Of a stretch of 64,000 nt of DNA, positions 24,261 to 36,540 are shown piece by piece (position 1 is the stretch's first letter; every line of letters begins with the position of its first letter). The DNA comes from Diphasiastrum complanatum. Lineage: Eukaryota > Streptophyta > Lycopodiopsida > Lycopodiales > Lycopodiaceae. The position numbers were made by a program, and so were the translations under genes. Under the pieces are notes generated by a model, which was not told where the DNA came from, made no database searches, and saw only the letters and a list, made by a program, of their open reading frames with translations. Where the stretch lies: the NCBI GenBank assembly GCA_029204225.1, contig CM055093.1, positions 21,047,701 to 21,111,700 of the forward strand, read 5' to 3'.

Positions 24261-24299
24261 ATCAGTAAGCTTGATTATTTTCATAATTGAGAGACAGAC

Positions 24300-25524
24300 A
24301 TTTAGATGCATTCGCGTATTGATTCTTTCTTTCTTTTAGATAGATTGTTAGTAATGATGAAAATAAAATAAAATAAAATTTCAGGGGATGAAGGCCGGAT
24401 AGAGCTGACTTGGCAGGAGTAGCCACTTCTACTGACTGTAGTCTAATTCTCTTCCAAGCCCCAGATCGCTACTGCAGATCTGATATAAAATTAAACTTGT
24501 ACACAACAAATAATGCTGAGTAAAACAACAATGAAAAGATATCTGCTACTAGCATGCATTTCAATATTGCAGATCATACATATTATAGAATAGAGTATTG
24601 TAGAAATTGCTTCCATTATCAAAATTGAATATACAATGATTTTCTTGAGCGTTGTCTGTTTCTCATCAGTGCATTGGCGCAAGAGAGGTGTTCTCTCTCA
24701 CGAGTAATGCGACTAGCTTTAGTTGATCACTATATCAAATTCTTACAGTTCTATCTGTTCTGTATCTGTGATTGTATATATTTGTATCTGTGATCTCCTT
24801 CTTATGCGATCAATCCAGAGAACTGATTAAGTTTTAAAATATCTAATCAAAAGAAAAAGCATCAATCTTAAACAAAATTGATCCTAGTTTCCCGTCGTTG
24901 TCCTTCGTTCATTAGTTGTCTTCTGCCCATTACACCCTACCTTCAGGCTACAGACCTTCGCATTTTGCTACAAGACACTTTCGCAATTTTAAGAGCAAGT
25001 GTCGCTTTTTCAAAAGCAGGGTGTCGCTTTTTTCCGAAAGGTGAAAAATGCGGCAGTTGGCTAAAAAACTTTTTTAAGGCATTTGGAGGCAGTGTCGCTC
25101 TTTTACGAAAGGCGAAAAACGCGACAGTGTCGCTTTTTCCCGAAGGGCGAAAAAGCCGACTTTAGGGTAGAAACCAGTTTTAAGATCAGTGTCGCTTTCT
25201 AAGGGCGAGTATCGCATTTTTTTCTAAAGGCAAAAAAACCAACAATAGGCCTAAAAATTTTCCGAAGGCATTTTGCGAGTGTCGTCTTTTTTGCAAAAAT
25301 GCGACAGTGTCGAAAAAAGTTGCCAGAGTTATTTTCTAAGTGTTTTAGACCTAGGGATGAATGTTCCTCATGACCCAAAAATGCGAACTGTGCGACAAAA
25401 CAGTTCAAAAATGCAGACTGTCCGAAACATAGTTCAAAATGCACAATCGTTAAAAACAGCAAAGGAAAAACTAAGGAAAAATGCTAAGGCTTTGAAACTC
25501 TTAGTTTCTTCAGCTCCCTCTCAG
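24300..25524 (-). repeat. 3' LTR of a third copia A-type element with hairpin array
   Basis: The right end (tttcttcagctccctctcag) has the same tcttca/PPT junction as 6475. Further left, tgcattggcgcaagagag..ttctctcacgag matches the copia A LTR block near 5985-6020. From 25018 to 25320 several imperfect palindromes of the type gtgtcgcttttt...aaaaagcgac follow one another. The left boundary is approximate. Confidence 0.7.
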
Positions 25525-25824
25525 AGCTGGTATTTTTCTGATTCCTAAGCTTGTACATTGTTTCTCAAAAATTGCCTTGTCAAGAGGCTTCGTGAAGATG
25601 TCAGCCACCATTGTTGGAACAAACTCGGTCTTCAGCTTGTCTTTCTCAGCTAGGTCTCTTATCAGATGATATCCGATAGCAATGTGTTTCGTTCTAGAAT
25701 GAAACACTGGATCCTTTGTCAGATGAATGGCGGATAGGGCACCTAGACCTGTGGCAAATCTTGTGTACATGTCATTTATTGCTTGAATGATCACAAAAAT
25801 CACCCAGAAGTTGACCAATCTCAT
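25525..25824 (-). pseudogene. copia RNase H C-terminal fragment
   Basis: The frame gives AIHLTKDPVFHSRTKHIAIG, YHLIRDLAEKDKLKTEF and ADIFTKPLDKAIFEKQ, almost the same as the copia A RNase H end. It lies between a purine tract/LTR on its left and unrelated text on its right (the upstream half of RNase H is gone, from about 25750). Confidence 0.9.
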
Positions 25825-26133
25825 CTATATGTGATTTAGGCAAAATTTATAGGTTCTAGGCAAATTGTTTCATACAAATAGGTTGTATTTGAGTCAATTT
25901 GACATTTTTGGAGTATTTCACACGTGTGAAATTCAGAGAACCATAACTTTTGCCATACTTCATCTTTTCTGATGATTCAAATCTTGTTTTAGAGAGATTG
26001 TCAAACTAGTGAGATTATCTCACAGTTTTTTGCTTAGTCTTACATAGGATTTGGTTTTTTACCCTTGATTTGTTCCTATAGTGAGAAGATAAGCAATTTT
26101 TTCATCCATCTTTTTTTATTTCCAACATTCTTT
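25825..26133 (+). other. Leader-like sequence upstream of copia gag
   Basis: About 300 bases of A/T-rich text with one perfect 16-base palindrome tttcacacgtgtgaaa (25916-25931). No LTR end or PBS could be placed with confidence, so the 5' LTR of the following element is missing or unrecognised. Confidence 0.4.
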
Positions 26134-27189
26134 ATGGCTTCAATGGGTGTCTTTCTATTAGAGGCAAGTGAAAGATTGTCAACCTTCAAGTACTCAATTT
26201 GGAAGGTCAGGATGGAATCTATCTTAATTCTACAAGATGTGATGGATCTTGTACTTGGTATTGAAGAAGAACCACAAAATCCTCAAGAAACTCCAAAGTA
26301 CAAAAAAAGAGCTAGGATGGCTCTGCATTATATTAAAATGAATGTCTCAAATGACATCTTAAGAGAAATTGGTGCTTGTACTAATGCCAAAGATGCTTGG
26401 GATACTCTCAAGTCCATCTATGAGGCAAAGAATACTTCTAGACTTCTAACACTAAGAAACCAAATTTTTCAAAGTGTACAGAGAAGTGATGAAAGTGCTT
26501 CAGCTTATGTAATGAGAGTTAAAGACCTCCATAGAGAATTGTCATGCATAGGAGACTCCATCAACCAAAATAAACTTGTTCAAGTCATTCTTAATGGGTT
26601 ACAGGAGGAATACGACAATCTTGTTCAAAGTTATGCCATTAAGGAGGAGCTACCAAGTTTGGAAGCACTCCAAAGTGTGCTCATTTCTGAAGAATCAAGA
26701 CAAGAGTATAAACTCTTGAAAATGGAAAGACTGTCTCTCAACATTGATGGTAAAGCCCTCTTTACCAAAGATAAGCACAAGTCAAGAAGTAAGAATCAAC
26801 ACCAACACTCTTCAAGCAAGAACAGTCTTATTTCCAAGGAGAAAGGAGAAGAGGATGAGTCCTCACAAGCTTTCACATCCAAGAAGAAGAAAAAAAACAT
26901 CAAGTGTTTCTTTTGTGGCAAGAAGGGGCATTATGCCACCAATTGCTTCAAAAAGAAGAGTCAATTCAAGCAAGCCAACATTTTCAATGAAGAGAAGGAA
27001 GATGCTCATGCAAGTGATGAAGAGGGATCTCTCATGGTCTCAAGTTTTTCTTCATCACCTTTCAAGAAGGATGGTTCGTGGTATATCGATATTGGAGCTT
27101 TCTCACACACGTGTAGCTCCAAGCATTCTTTTTCATCTATGGCACCTTACGAAGGAGCCAAGAAGTCCGTCCATCTACAAAGCAAATGA
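26134..27189 (+). pseudogene. copia gag and protease start (plus-strand element C)
   Basis: The start is taken at the ATG giving MASMGVFLLEASERLSTFKY, because the capsid fold begins there. The frame continues FKYSIWKVRMESILILQ, ACTNAKDAWDTLKSIYEAK, LRNQIFQSVQRSDESASAYV and VILNGLQEEYDNLVQSY (UBN2-type capsid). A Lys-rich linker, the knuckle CFFCGKKGHYATNC (a full CCHC) and a protease-like WYIDIGAFSHTCSSKHSFS follow. Protease DSGA is DIGA here, so the catalytic Ser/Gly pair is altered. The frame is open for more than 350 codons, then shifts near 27165. Confidence 0.92.
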
Positions 27190-27735
27190 TCATGAGTGTG
27201 CTATTGAAGGCATAGGGACTATACCCTTAAAGCTTTCATCATCAAAAGTTCTTTCTCTTTCTAAAGTACTTTTTGTTCCTAAGTTAACAAAAAATCTTAT
27301 TAGTGTTGGGCAATTGCTTGATATGGGACTAGATGTGAATTTCAATGTTGGTACATGTACAATCAAGAAGCATGATGAGATCCTTGCATTTGGGTCTAGA
27401 TATGGTGGAATCTACAACCTTGATCCCAAAGAGTATGCTAACTCTTGTGATGGTGCTTTTGCTTCTCATATTTCTTTGAAGGAACTATGGCATAGAAGGT
27501 TGGGGCATCCTAACTATAATTCTATGATTTCCATGGTCAAGAAAGCCAAAGTTATTGGCTTGCCTAAGCTTATCTCCAAGAATTTCAAGCCATGTGAGGC
27601 TTGTGCCATATCTAAGTCTCATAAGAAGCCTTTTTCAAAGTCATCAATCAAGACTACACATCCATTAGAAGCTCATACACTCGGATGTGCACTTCTCATC
27701 TTCAAGGAGCAAGGGTGGTGCTACGTGCTTTGTAA
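27166..27735 (+). pseudogene. copia element C protease remainder and GAG-pre-integrase
   Basis: In a shifted frame: CAIEGIGTIPLKLSSSKVL, VLFVPKLTKNLISVGQLL, and the zinc segment LKELWHRRLGHPNYNSMI with CEACAISKSHKKPFSKSS. These are the standard strands linking copia protease to integrase. Another shift near 27690 moves the reading to the integrase frame. Confidence 0.9.
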
Positions 27736-28230
27736 CTCCCATTGATGATTTCACAAGATTTACTTGGTTGTATCTTCTAGCATCAAAGTCTATGGTTTTT
27801 GACTATTTCCTAAAGTTCAAAGCTCTAGTTGAAAAGCAATTTTCATACAAAAACAAGATTTTTAGATCTGATGGAGGTGGTGAGTAACTTCCAATAAATT
27901 TCATGATTATTGGGAGCTTGAAGGCATTAAAAGGGAGTTTTCTTGTGCATATACACCATCTCAAAATGGGGTGGCTGAAAGAAAGAATAGAACCTTGAGT
28001 GAATGTGCCAAAACCATTAGAATTGAGGCATCCTTGCCAAAAGACTTTTGGGGTGAGGCCATCAATTGTTCAAACTATCTTTGCAATCGACTTTCTCATA
28101 TTGCACTTGGAGGAAAGTCACCATATGAAGCACTTTATTTGAAGAAACCTAAGGTTGATCACCTTAGAGTATTTGGATGCATATGCTTTGTCCATATTCC
28201 CTTGGAAACAAGAAAGAAGGATGATCCTTG
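27687..28230 (+). pseudogene. copia element C integrase
   Basis: The core reads FVTPIDDFTRFTWLYLLASK (first Asp), NKIFRSDGGGE (second Asp, in place of the usual SDNGGE), then after a break SQNGVAERKNRTLSECAKT with the catalytic Glu, FWGEAINCSNYLCNRL and the C-terminal PYEALYLKKPKVDHLRVFGC. A stop follows GGGE at 27886 and a one-frame jump precedes 27971. Apart from these the element is quite well preserved. Confidence 0.92.
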
Positions 28231-29152
28231 TGCAAGCAAAGAAGTGATGGTTGGATATTCATCCAACAAGAAAGCCTATCGAATCTACATGCTCTCTACT
28301 TCTAAAGTAATTGAAAGTATAGATGTAATTTTTCATGAAGAAGAAAAGTCCAATCTTGGAGGAGCCGAGATCAAGCAACCTCAAAATCTATTACCTTTTG
28401 TTATTGAAGACAATCAACATATGGAGGGGTCGAGATTTGAAGATGAAAGTCCTCGAATTTTCACTCCTAGAAGATCCATGAGGGAGAGATCCGAGCCTAA
28501 GAGGCTCACTTATGATGACAAAGGAAAACAAGTGGATCTTGATTCCACTTATGCTTATTTTGTTTCTCATGAGGAGCCCAAAGATGTACAAGAAGCCCTC
28601 AATACCAAGGAGTGGTATGAGGCCATGAAGATTGAATATGATGCCTTGATCACCAACAACACATGGGAGCTAGTGGATCCACCACCTAACATGCACATCA
28701 TTGGATGCAAGTGGGTGTTCAAGATCAAGTACAATCATGATGGCTCCATCAACAAGTACAAGGCAAGATTATGTGCTAAATGCTTTGCACAAATATATGG
28801 TCTTGACTATGAAAAAACCTTTGCTCCTGTAGCAAAGATGGTGACAATAAGAATCATAATCTCTCTTGCCTTATTCTTTAAGTGGAAATTGTATCAACTT
28901 GATGTCTCCAACGCTTTTTTGAATGGCTATCTTGAGGAGGAGATTTACATGGAACAACCTCAAGGATTCATCAAGGATAAATCTAAGGTGTGTTTGCTAT
29001 TTAGAAGTCTTTATGGCTTAAAGCAAGCACCAAGATCATGGTTTTCAAGACTACTCTCATTAGGATTTGTGCTTAGTGACTATGATCCTTCTATGTACTT
29101 AAAGTTTGATGCTACTAATATTGTCATTCTTCTAATCTATGTAGATGACATT
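28231..29152 (+). pseudogene. copia element C reverse transcriptase, truncated at YVDD
   Basis: Open frame with an acidic linker, then the RT: EALNTKEWYEAMKIEYDAL, NNTWELVDPPPNMHIIGCKW, KYKARLCAKCFAQIYGLDYE, WKLYQLDVSNAFLNGYLEEE and IYMEQPQGFI (fingers/palm), LYGLKQAPRSW, and finally LLIYVDDI at about 29150. The copia-like text stops right after this catalytic motif. The thumb, RNase H and the 3' LTR are missing. The frame ends in unrelated A/T-rich DNA. Confidence 0.93.
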
Positions 29153-29639
29153 AAAGCAAATGTACTTAATTATTCGATTAGTTACCAAAAAATCAACTGT
29201 GAATAAATGATGTGTCGATTTATACACCAAGAAAAAATTCAATAAATGTTCATTTATAGATTCCGAATGCAAAATAACATTTATCAATCACTACGCTTGA
29301 CCAGAGTCATAAACACAACACATGGATTCAATGAAAGGCGTCATATGTTGAGACTGCCTTGAATAGGCAAAAGTACAAAGCATTTATAGCAGTCATGAAG
29401 ACTTGCATAATCGTTCGAAGAAATTTAGAGAATAATTGTTTTCTACTATCTAATTTGTATCAACAGTCCAATAGTGTCAGACTGTGGAGTTCATATCCAA
29501 AGAAAGTTAGAAGCAAAACATGTTTTGAAAGCATGAACTACTATATGAACTTAAATGATTATAACATTGAAATTACATCAATAAATGAAAAAGCAAAGTC
29601 AACACTCACATTTTCATTCCTTGTGATTTGACAACATGT
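29153..29639. other. Non-coding A/T-rich DNA after the copia break
   Basis: The frame at 29359-29631 has no family resemblance and lies in stop-poor A/T-rich text. Nothing else was recognised. Confidence 0.5.
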
Positions 29640-29960
29640 CCATTGTCAATTCACTGACTTGCACCCCCGACAAGACATCTTGAAATTTGGCTTCCTAGTT
29701 GACTCAAGCTATATAGGAATTGTTCCTATTCCTTCAATCTCACATTTCTCACCATATTCAGCAAAACAAAATTTTCAGAACCTAAATATGATGCTTTCTT
29801 TGTTTTGTCATGTGGGAGCTTGCCCCACTATCAATCTACCAAGGATCCTCCTCTATGAAACTTGATGATGCACAAGTGGTTGCCATGAGTCATTCATCTT
29901 CATAGTAGCCAAACTCCTTAATACAAGAGAACTCTTTGTTCCAATTATTCACTCTATATA
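29640..29960 (-). pseudogene. Decayed copia protease fragment
   Basis: Too broken to show as a single open frame. Read on the minus strand, the pieces are FIEEDPW, a stop, IDSGASSHMT (the protease DSGA catalytic signature, intact) near 29810-29840, and then YGEKCEIEGIGTIPI, which parallels ECAIEGIGTIPLKL of the plus-strand element C at 27200. Stops and a shift separate the parts. Neither gag nor integrase was seen beside it. Confidence 0.75.
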
Positions 29961-32900
29961 CATATGATTGAGCTTGTCGTTGTAGTGCAAGCAACAATAG
30001 TATATATATCATAAACCTTGTACATGTGTGTTTGAAATATAAATTGTATTGTTATATCCACTTGGAGATTTACATATTAGATACATTTAAATAGCGCCTT
30101 ATTTATGTCTCTTGAAATTTTGGCAAATTGAAATAGAGCATGTTGTGAAAAAACTCTAGTATATTATATATTAGTAATACCTCTTTAAAATATGTTTTTG
30201 ATGGGGATGATTTTTATGTTTAGTTTGTGTTAGATACAAAGCTTTATTATTTTTATGTTGAACAATTGAGCATGTTTTGCCAAAAATGAAAAATCATTTG
30301 GCCAAAACATGAGCAACCTAAAATTGGAAGATCCAAGCAAACATTTGAACAATCTAGCTATAGATTTATAATGCCCAAAGTAAGCACAATTTGAAGCATG
30401 TGGGCCTGCCAAAATAATGAATCTTAACTTTGGCCCCATATAATTGAATGCCCTCCATTGATCCCCACTTATTCAGAATAGATAAATTCAGATCACGATA
30501 ATGAAAAAGATTACTTTTTATGAAAAAGAAAACAATAAGTCAAAGTTTCGGCCCCAAATAATTGAATGCCCTCCATTGATTCCCACATTTTCAAGAACAA
30601 GATGTATTTTATGGAAAAGAAAACAAGTTGAAAAACTTACGTGTATATTCATAGAACGATGAATAGACTCAAAGAAACCTTCTTAATTGACATCATAGGT
30701 TGACTTACAATTTTCCTCGAACAAATTTGAGAGACAAGCTGAATGAAAACCCTATCACATATATGGGTGCTTGCAAAGGAACAAAAATTCAATTCCAAAC
30801 AATACCTTAGATATGTCTTCATTTGCATACCGCCTTATCAACAAGAACCTATAAAATTCTAGCTTCTATGGGATAACCAAAAAAACCTAGTAATTATTCT
30901 TGATTCTCACCTAGCAAAATTATGATGTATTTTCTAAAAACATGTGATTTGACGATAGTGCGCTACCACCATCAACGATGGCTATTAAACTCAGCTCATT
31001 TTCCAAGTGGTCAAAAGTTTCAATTAGAAGTGAAAGTTGGAGCATGCATTGTCACATTCTTTAGTAAGTGGATGGCTCGACTTAACTAATTGACAGTCGT
31101 CTCTTTCCATGAAGTTGAATATATTAGCAAATCGTATGTTAAGTTATTGGTCATCGGCACCTTTTCTCAACACACAAATGCCATGCCTTGCGAATGCCTA
31201 TGCGAATAAAACTGATAACCTGTCAAACAGCTACTGTTGTTTGCATAGCACATTCTTTGGTCATGCAAACGGTATCTATTTATCTTCATTTAAGATGCTT
31301 CACACTTAGTTTCCATCAATTACTGAAGAATCCATCATCAAAGTTGAACATAACAAAATAAGTCAGACTCTCTTCAAATCACTATAGAAGACCACTTGCT
31401 CTATAAAGTGAAGCATAAGATAATTTTGGAAAAACACCATATCTTCAATAGCCTCCATCTCTCAATTACTCCCAATTCAGAACTCTCTATTGTTGAGCAA
31501 CTAGAGAATTATGATCACCATTAACTTCAAGGTCTTCGTCTTCGTAGTCGACTTGATTGGCTTTGATCCAAGGAATTTGTTACTCCCATTTGATCATTTG
31601 TAAGCCATTTGAATACCATCTCTTACATCTGTGATTTTCATGTCCCCAGTCTTTTTTCCAATTTTGGTCATCATAACATCCTACTAAGGATTTACACATA
31701 TTATGCAAGAAGTCGCTTATTTACTATCAGGTTTTTACCATCCCTTGACATAAGGACGTGGCCATCTTAAACAACATCCCTCACTTTCCTATCTTCCACG
31801 GTGAAAAATTTTCTTGTAACTAATCTCCTGCACCCTAACTCCTAAATGAATCTCTCTTGCAATCACACTCTTATGGTCATCTTATTTGAGCTCGTAGGTA
31901 CAAATAGGCTCAATTTTGTGATCCGTCGCTATGTCATCTCAATTTCTGTCCCTGTGCATATCTTGGAAGTTGGCAGTCTCAAAGCAATAATGAAGTTCAC
32001 ACTTTCTCATTATAGGCTGATTAACAACTTTTTGTTTCGCCTGGTCTTTTGTCGCTCCTTTTGTATGAGCAGTTTCTCTTTAAACACTGAAGTTGTTCGG
32101 AAGTAAATGCTTTATTTTATTACTCAGCTCACTACATTCCACATAAGGTTTCCAGATCAATATTGTCCAGTAAGATATGTCTGTCAACTTCCAGAGTGAC
32201 AGAAGCTATAGGGAACTAACTGCCAACACCTAATTCTTATTTTGTTCCCAAGCTGTTCAGCATCCAATGTGGACCTCTTAAGTGATTGAACACAAGCCTT
32301 CCTAGTAATGGCATGACGATCAGCTAATAATGACAGCAGTCAAATCAATTCCAGCATACAATTGACGGCAACACCTTTAATGATAAAAGGTTCTTTTCCT
32401 TCAATGACCTGAGTTCCATCCTAAATCCTAGTTCTTTGCATCCTTTTCTCGACCGCTGACAAAAGGCATTGACGCTTAACTGGCAGCCAAAATTTGCAAA
32501 ATTGTTTACCTACAATAAGGTTTCCCTCGTCATATTTAGCTAAAATAAAAATCTCTTCCAGAACGTAGCTCCAGGTAGGGAAATATCATAGGTAAATAAG
32601 AGAGCTCCATGCAATCAGGTGACAATTAGTGACATTAACTGGCCCCTTTGAGAACCACCGAGAAAGGTTGGAGTAAATGCTTGGAAGATGACGGCATCTA
32701 CTTTCAATTCCCCACATTGGCATGCAGCAAGCAGCACGTAGTATTAGTGACAGCAAAATTGATATCTGTCACACCAATGTCAGCTGCGAAATACCCTCTC
32801 CTCTCAAAGATACTAAATGACAAATCTCATGTGGTTCCCAGCTGAAAATAATATCAGTATTGCTTCTCTTCTCGACCAAATTTTGCAGCCATTGCTACAC

Positions 32901-33455
32901 AGGCATCCGGGCAAAGCTCTAAAATCATGACAAGACATTGAAAATCAAAGCAGTGGAGACTGATGTACTTTCTTTCACAACTTTTATCCTTACATGAGAA
33001 TAACTCTACATAAAAGTATGTATCAAGGCGATTAACAATATGATTAATTTCTGAACGGGTTAATCACAGACGACCTAAAACACAAGTTGTTGATAAGTTT
33101 ATACGATTATTAACAACGAACATAAAATCACATCGAGAAAACTGGAAATATGTGAATGCATCCTGTTGCACTTCCGATTTATATTGAGAATCTCAGATTT
33201 AGGCCTGTACATGAAACAGCTCACAAGCTTGCTAGGAGCTAATTTGAACCAAGATGAACATTCATATATATAAATGGTGCAAAAATGAGGTGACTGGCCA
33301 ACCATTAGCACAGCACTATGGTAGCAGATGACGACACCAGACATCCGCAAAGAATGTTCATGTACAAATACATCGTGTAATCATACGACGCAGCAGCAAT
33401 TACACATTCATTTTCATGAAACTTGGAATCTCAGAATGAATCTTCAGTCCTGACA
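29961..33455. other. Non-coding DNA downstream of the MBD9-like gene
   Basis: About 3.5 kb of A/T-rich text. No open frame of more than 90 codons and no family resemblance were found. The part nearest 33455 must contain the 3' UTR of the MBD9-like gene. I could not place a poly(A) signal with confidence. A repeated phrase (gcccc(a)tataattgaatgccctccattgat, at about 30435 and 30552) is the only internal repeat noticed. Confidence 0.55.
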
Positions 33456-33704
33456 TCAAACATCATCTACTTTTGCTTTTTTCTTGCCCTTTTTTTTGGG
33501 CTGTGTGCTATCAAGAGCTTTTGTTTCATCATCTCCACATGTCACATCGTAAATTATTGCCCAATCAAGGGTGTATAACCTTAAAGCAAGAGCAGACATG
33601 GTTGAAGTCTTTAAAGAAGCTGAGATAGAACACCAAAGCCCCCAAAAAGGCCTCAGTTGGTCGCCTTTTATCATCTGCTCCAACAAAACAACGGCCTCTA
33701 CCAT
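33456..33704 (-). CDS. MBD9-like: MBD9-like chromatin regulator, last exon
   Basis: The exon starts after a TTTCCACAG acceptor and encodes MVEAVVLLEQMIKGDQLRPF, WGLWCSISASLKTSTMSALA, LRLYTLDWAIIYD and a basic tail PKKKGKKKAKVDDV, ending in TGA (33456-33458). Plant MBD9 proteins have this order just before their Lys-rich C-terminus: an ExMIK helix, then L/W-rich text with STxSALALR, then Y/F-S-LD-AI-YD. The codon phase is 0 and follows on from GAG|gtac at 49009, so the joined text reads SIYE-MVEAVV, as MBD9 reads IYE-MVQ. The 136-codon open frame seen here also contains intron DNA and an RE repeat. Only 33704 downward is coding. Confidence 0.85.
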   Translation of the reverse strand: MVEAVVLLEQMIKGDQLRPFWGLWCSISASLKTSTMSALALRLYTLDWAIIYDVTCGDDETKALDSTQPKKKGKKKAKVDDV

Positions 33705-33748
33705 CTGTGGAAAGTTTGTCATTAAAAAAAAGGTTAAAAAACACACTG

Positions 33749-33751
<3 letters not shown>

Positions 33752-33841
<90 letters not shown>
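33752..33841 (+). repeat. (CT)n microsatellite in the intron, about 90 bp
   Basis: An uninterrupted CT run close to the acceptor of the last exon, about 50 bases upstream of it on the gene strand as (AG)n. No LINE tail motif borders it. Confidence 0.95.
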
Positions 33842-33843
<2 letters not shown>

Positions 33844-35060
33844 GCTAAGAAACTCAGTTTAGCCACCCAGAGACTTCAGACCACAGATTTGATGAATCAG
33901 CTTTGTAGATGGTTGTATATAAACTCCCAAAACCTATCAAAATGACATGTGAGCTAGCAACTAGGGTTTTAACCAGTGACCATCTGGGCCCTCTCCCTTA
34001 CTTAGTTCACCCATCCCAATTAGTATCTCCATCATATTTTTTACTTAGCTGCTTCAACTGCCTTAAGTTGGCAACTCCAAGCAAGAAAGTAAGCTTGCTT
34101 ATTAGATTGATCTACCACAATTTAAATCAAATCATGTCCTTGAGTTGCCTTAGACATACAAGAGATGAAATCCATTGCTAGAAGTTAACATGGCTGCTCG
34201 GGAATAGAATAAACCTTGAGACTACCTCTCTCAAATTTCAGCTTCGGACATCACGAAGATAGGAACGCACTTGTATAATCTATCCTCCTTTTCTCATGTG
34301 CCGATAGCAATATCTATGGGAAGCAGAAGTGACTGTTATCCTGTGTCTCCACCATATTAGATTAGGGCATCTCTCCAAAACTTTAAGCCTTAAATCTGAA
34401 CAAACACAAATATTTGTACAAATAACCTTTACAACAGTAATCCTCCACATTTTTGCCTCTCTGCATTTTTGCAATATGAGCGACAGACACACGACTTTTG
34501 TGGAACACTGACAAATGTCAAATCTTAGTTTTGAATCACCAAGCCAACAACTCTTGAAAGCAACTGTTCTGGCCTTCCTGGATTAGAGCTGCAGTGTTGT
34601 AACAAACGGATGTTTCTTGTAAGATCAAATGACATACGAAAATCCTTTGCTATGTAGGGAGGATGTTGATATTGTTTAAAAGATTATTACAAAATTGTTA
34701 AAATTTGTTTTGATGATGGTAATCTCTCGCAAATCTTTGCAATTTTATGTTCATTAGGACCAAATTTTTTCTGTTCAGGATTAACTCGACCATCTTGCTT
34801 TTCCATTGAACTAGGAAACACTTTGTAAATCTGGTGAGTGCAAACTTGAAGCCAATAGTCTCGGCGAGCTTCTGTGCAAATCACTGTTTGACCTCAACAA
34901 ACTCAAAAATTTGACATCTGGCCTCGCCCAGTTGGAAATACCTAAATTCATATCTAAGAAATCATCCCTTAAGACTGCAAAGTTTTTAGGTTTTTAAGAA
35001 CCAATCGTTCTTCCAACTAGAACTTCTACTCTCCCAGTGCTCTCCCCAGACTTGTAGGGT
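33842..35060. other. Intronic non-coding DNA
   Basis: No repeat family or coding text recognised. The frames here are short and A/T-rich. Confidence 0.55.
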
Positions 35061-35064
35061 CTCT

Positions 35065-36360
35065 TCTTTGTCCATATCTGGGAAAGTTCGTGATAGTGTA
35101 CTTAGATGATATTCTCATCTATAGTAAGACCTTGGAGGAGCATGAGGAGCATCTCAGGAGAATCTCCTGTCTTAAAGTTACTTAGACAGGAAAAGTTTTT
35201 TGCCAAGGAGTCCAAATGTGTCTTCTTCCAGAAGAGGTTACTTTACCTTGGTCAAGTTATTTCGGACCATGGGTTAGAAATTGACCCAAATGAAGTTCGA
35301 CAGGTACGTGAATGGCCTATTCCTAAAACCATCCATGAGGTTAAGTCCTTTTTGGGCTTTATGGGGTTTTTTCATAGATTTATCTTGCACTATGCGTTAA
35401 TTGCATTAGCCTTGACAAATGTCCTCAAAGGGGCTAAAACAGTTAGCCGGCACAGTAAGTTTAGTCCTACGGTTTTGTGTAACTACAGCACCTATTTTAC
35501 ACAGTGTGGATCCTAACAAGCCGTGTGTGCTTGAGACGAATGCCAGTGACTATGCTAGAGGTGCAGTCCTATATCAGGATGGTAGACCGGTTGCTTTTGA
35601 AAGCAAGAAGTTAGATCCTGCTCAAAGGCGGTATTCCACCTATGACAAGGAGCTTTTGTTGTTATTCATGCCCTGAAAGTGTGGAGACATTATTTGTATG
35701 GCTCCCAGTTTACAATAGTTACTGTCAACTGACCATCAAGCGTTGAAGTATATTAACGATGCGGTCAACCTTAGGGGTCGTAAGGCTAGATGGTCAGAGA
35801 TGCTCCAAGAATTTCATTATGACATTGAGTACTGGAAGGGTACTTCTAATAGTGTCGCAAATGCCTTAAGCCGCATTGGAGAGGCTAATCAGTTAAGCTT
35901 TTCTGAGATCCAATCTGAGTTCTATCTATCCTAAAGAGATTTGTGTAAGACTGATAGTATAGGTACTTCGGTCGTATTTGGCTAGACGTCCCGGCAGGTT
36001 CTTCTAGATCTAGTGATGAGCTTGGAATGCAGGATTCCAAGATTTCTCCTCAAGACAAGATATTAAGAGACTATTCCATAGGGAATGGGTTACTTTTCCG
36101 GAATGGAAAGGTTTGGGTGCCAAAAGATGACGACATTAGGGCCCAAATCCTGCATGAATGTCATGACAGCCTGTGTGCAGGCCACCCTGACTCACAAAGG
36201 ACGCTTAACTTAATAAAAAGGAACTTTTATTGGCCAAACTTAAAAAGTCAGGTGGAGGCATATGTTCGCAAGAGTGGACAATGCCAGGTTAATAAAGCTT
36301 GAAGACTTAAGGTACCTGGTTTACTAATGCCCTTGGAAATTCCCGAAAGTGGTATGTGAC
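35065..36360 (+). pseudogene. Gypsy fragment 1: RT, RNase H and integrase start
   Basis: It begins inside RT at YLGKFVIVYLDDILIYSKT (catalytic YLDD) and continues LYLGQVISDHGLEIDPNEVR and VKSFLGFMGFFHRFILHYAL. RNase H follows with CVLETNASDYARGAVLY (Asn at the usual first catalytic Asp of the TDAS motif) and FESKKLDPAQRRYSTYDKEL, then ARWSEMLQEFHYDIEYWKGT and NSVANALSR. The integrase zinc region HECHDSLCAGHPDSQRTLNL, RNFYWPNLKSQVEAYVRKS has Ser at the first Cys of CxxC. It stops at PLEIPES. Shifts occur near 35510, 35676 and 35935. Not functional. Confidence 0.9.
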
Positions 36361-36540
36361 ATTGTCTAGGATGGAAGTCGCGGACCCGCTTGATATAGTC
36401 ACAGGCCAGGGCACGGAGGTTGGACCCGGATTAGGTCCTATGGCGGGGTGGAACGTGAATCGTTCGGTCTCTTGTGGTTAACCGGCACCTGGAGGTTTGC
36501 AGTAAGTAGAGTTGTAACATCGGCAGCCTCAGACTTTTGA
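36361..36540. other. Junction sequence between the two gypsy fragments
   Basis: G/C-richer text (gatatagtcacaggcc..., tcggtctcttgtggttaacc). It probably comes from gypsy leader or gag sequence, but is not identified. Confidence 0.35.

Noticed and set aside
33456-33866. A 136-codon minus-strand frame with a long RE repeat, read as one small protein
   Set aside because: Only the part from 33704 down is coding. The upstream part is intron with a CT/AG microsatellite, joined through an open frame over the acceptor.
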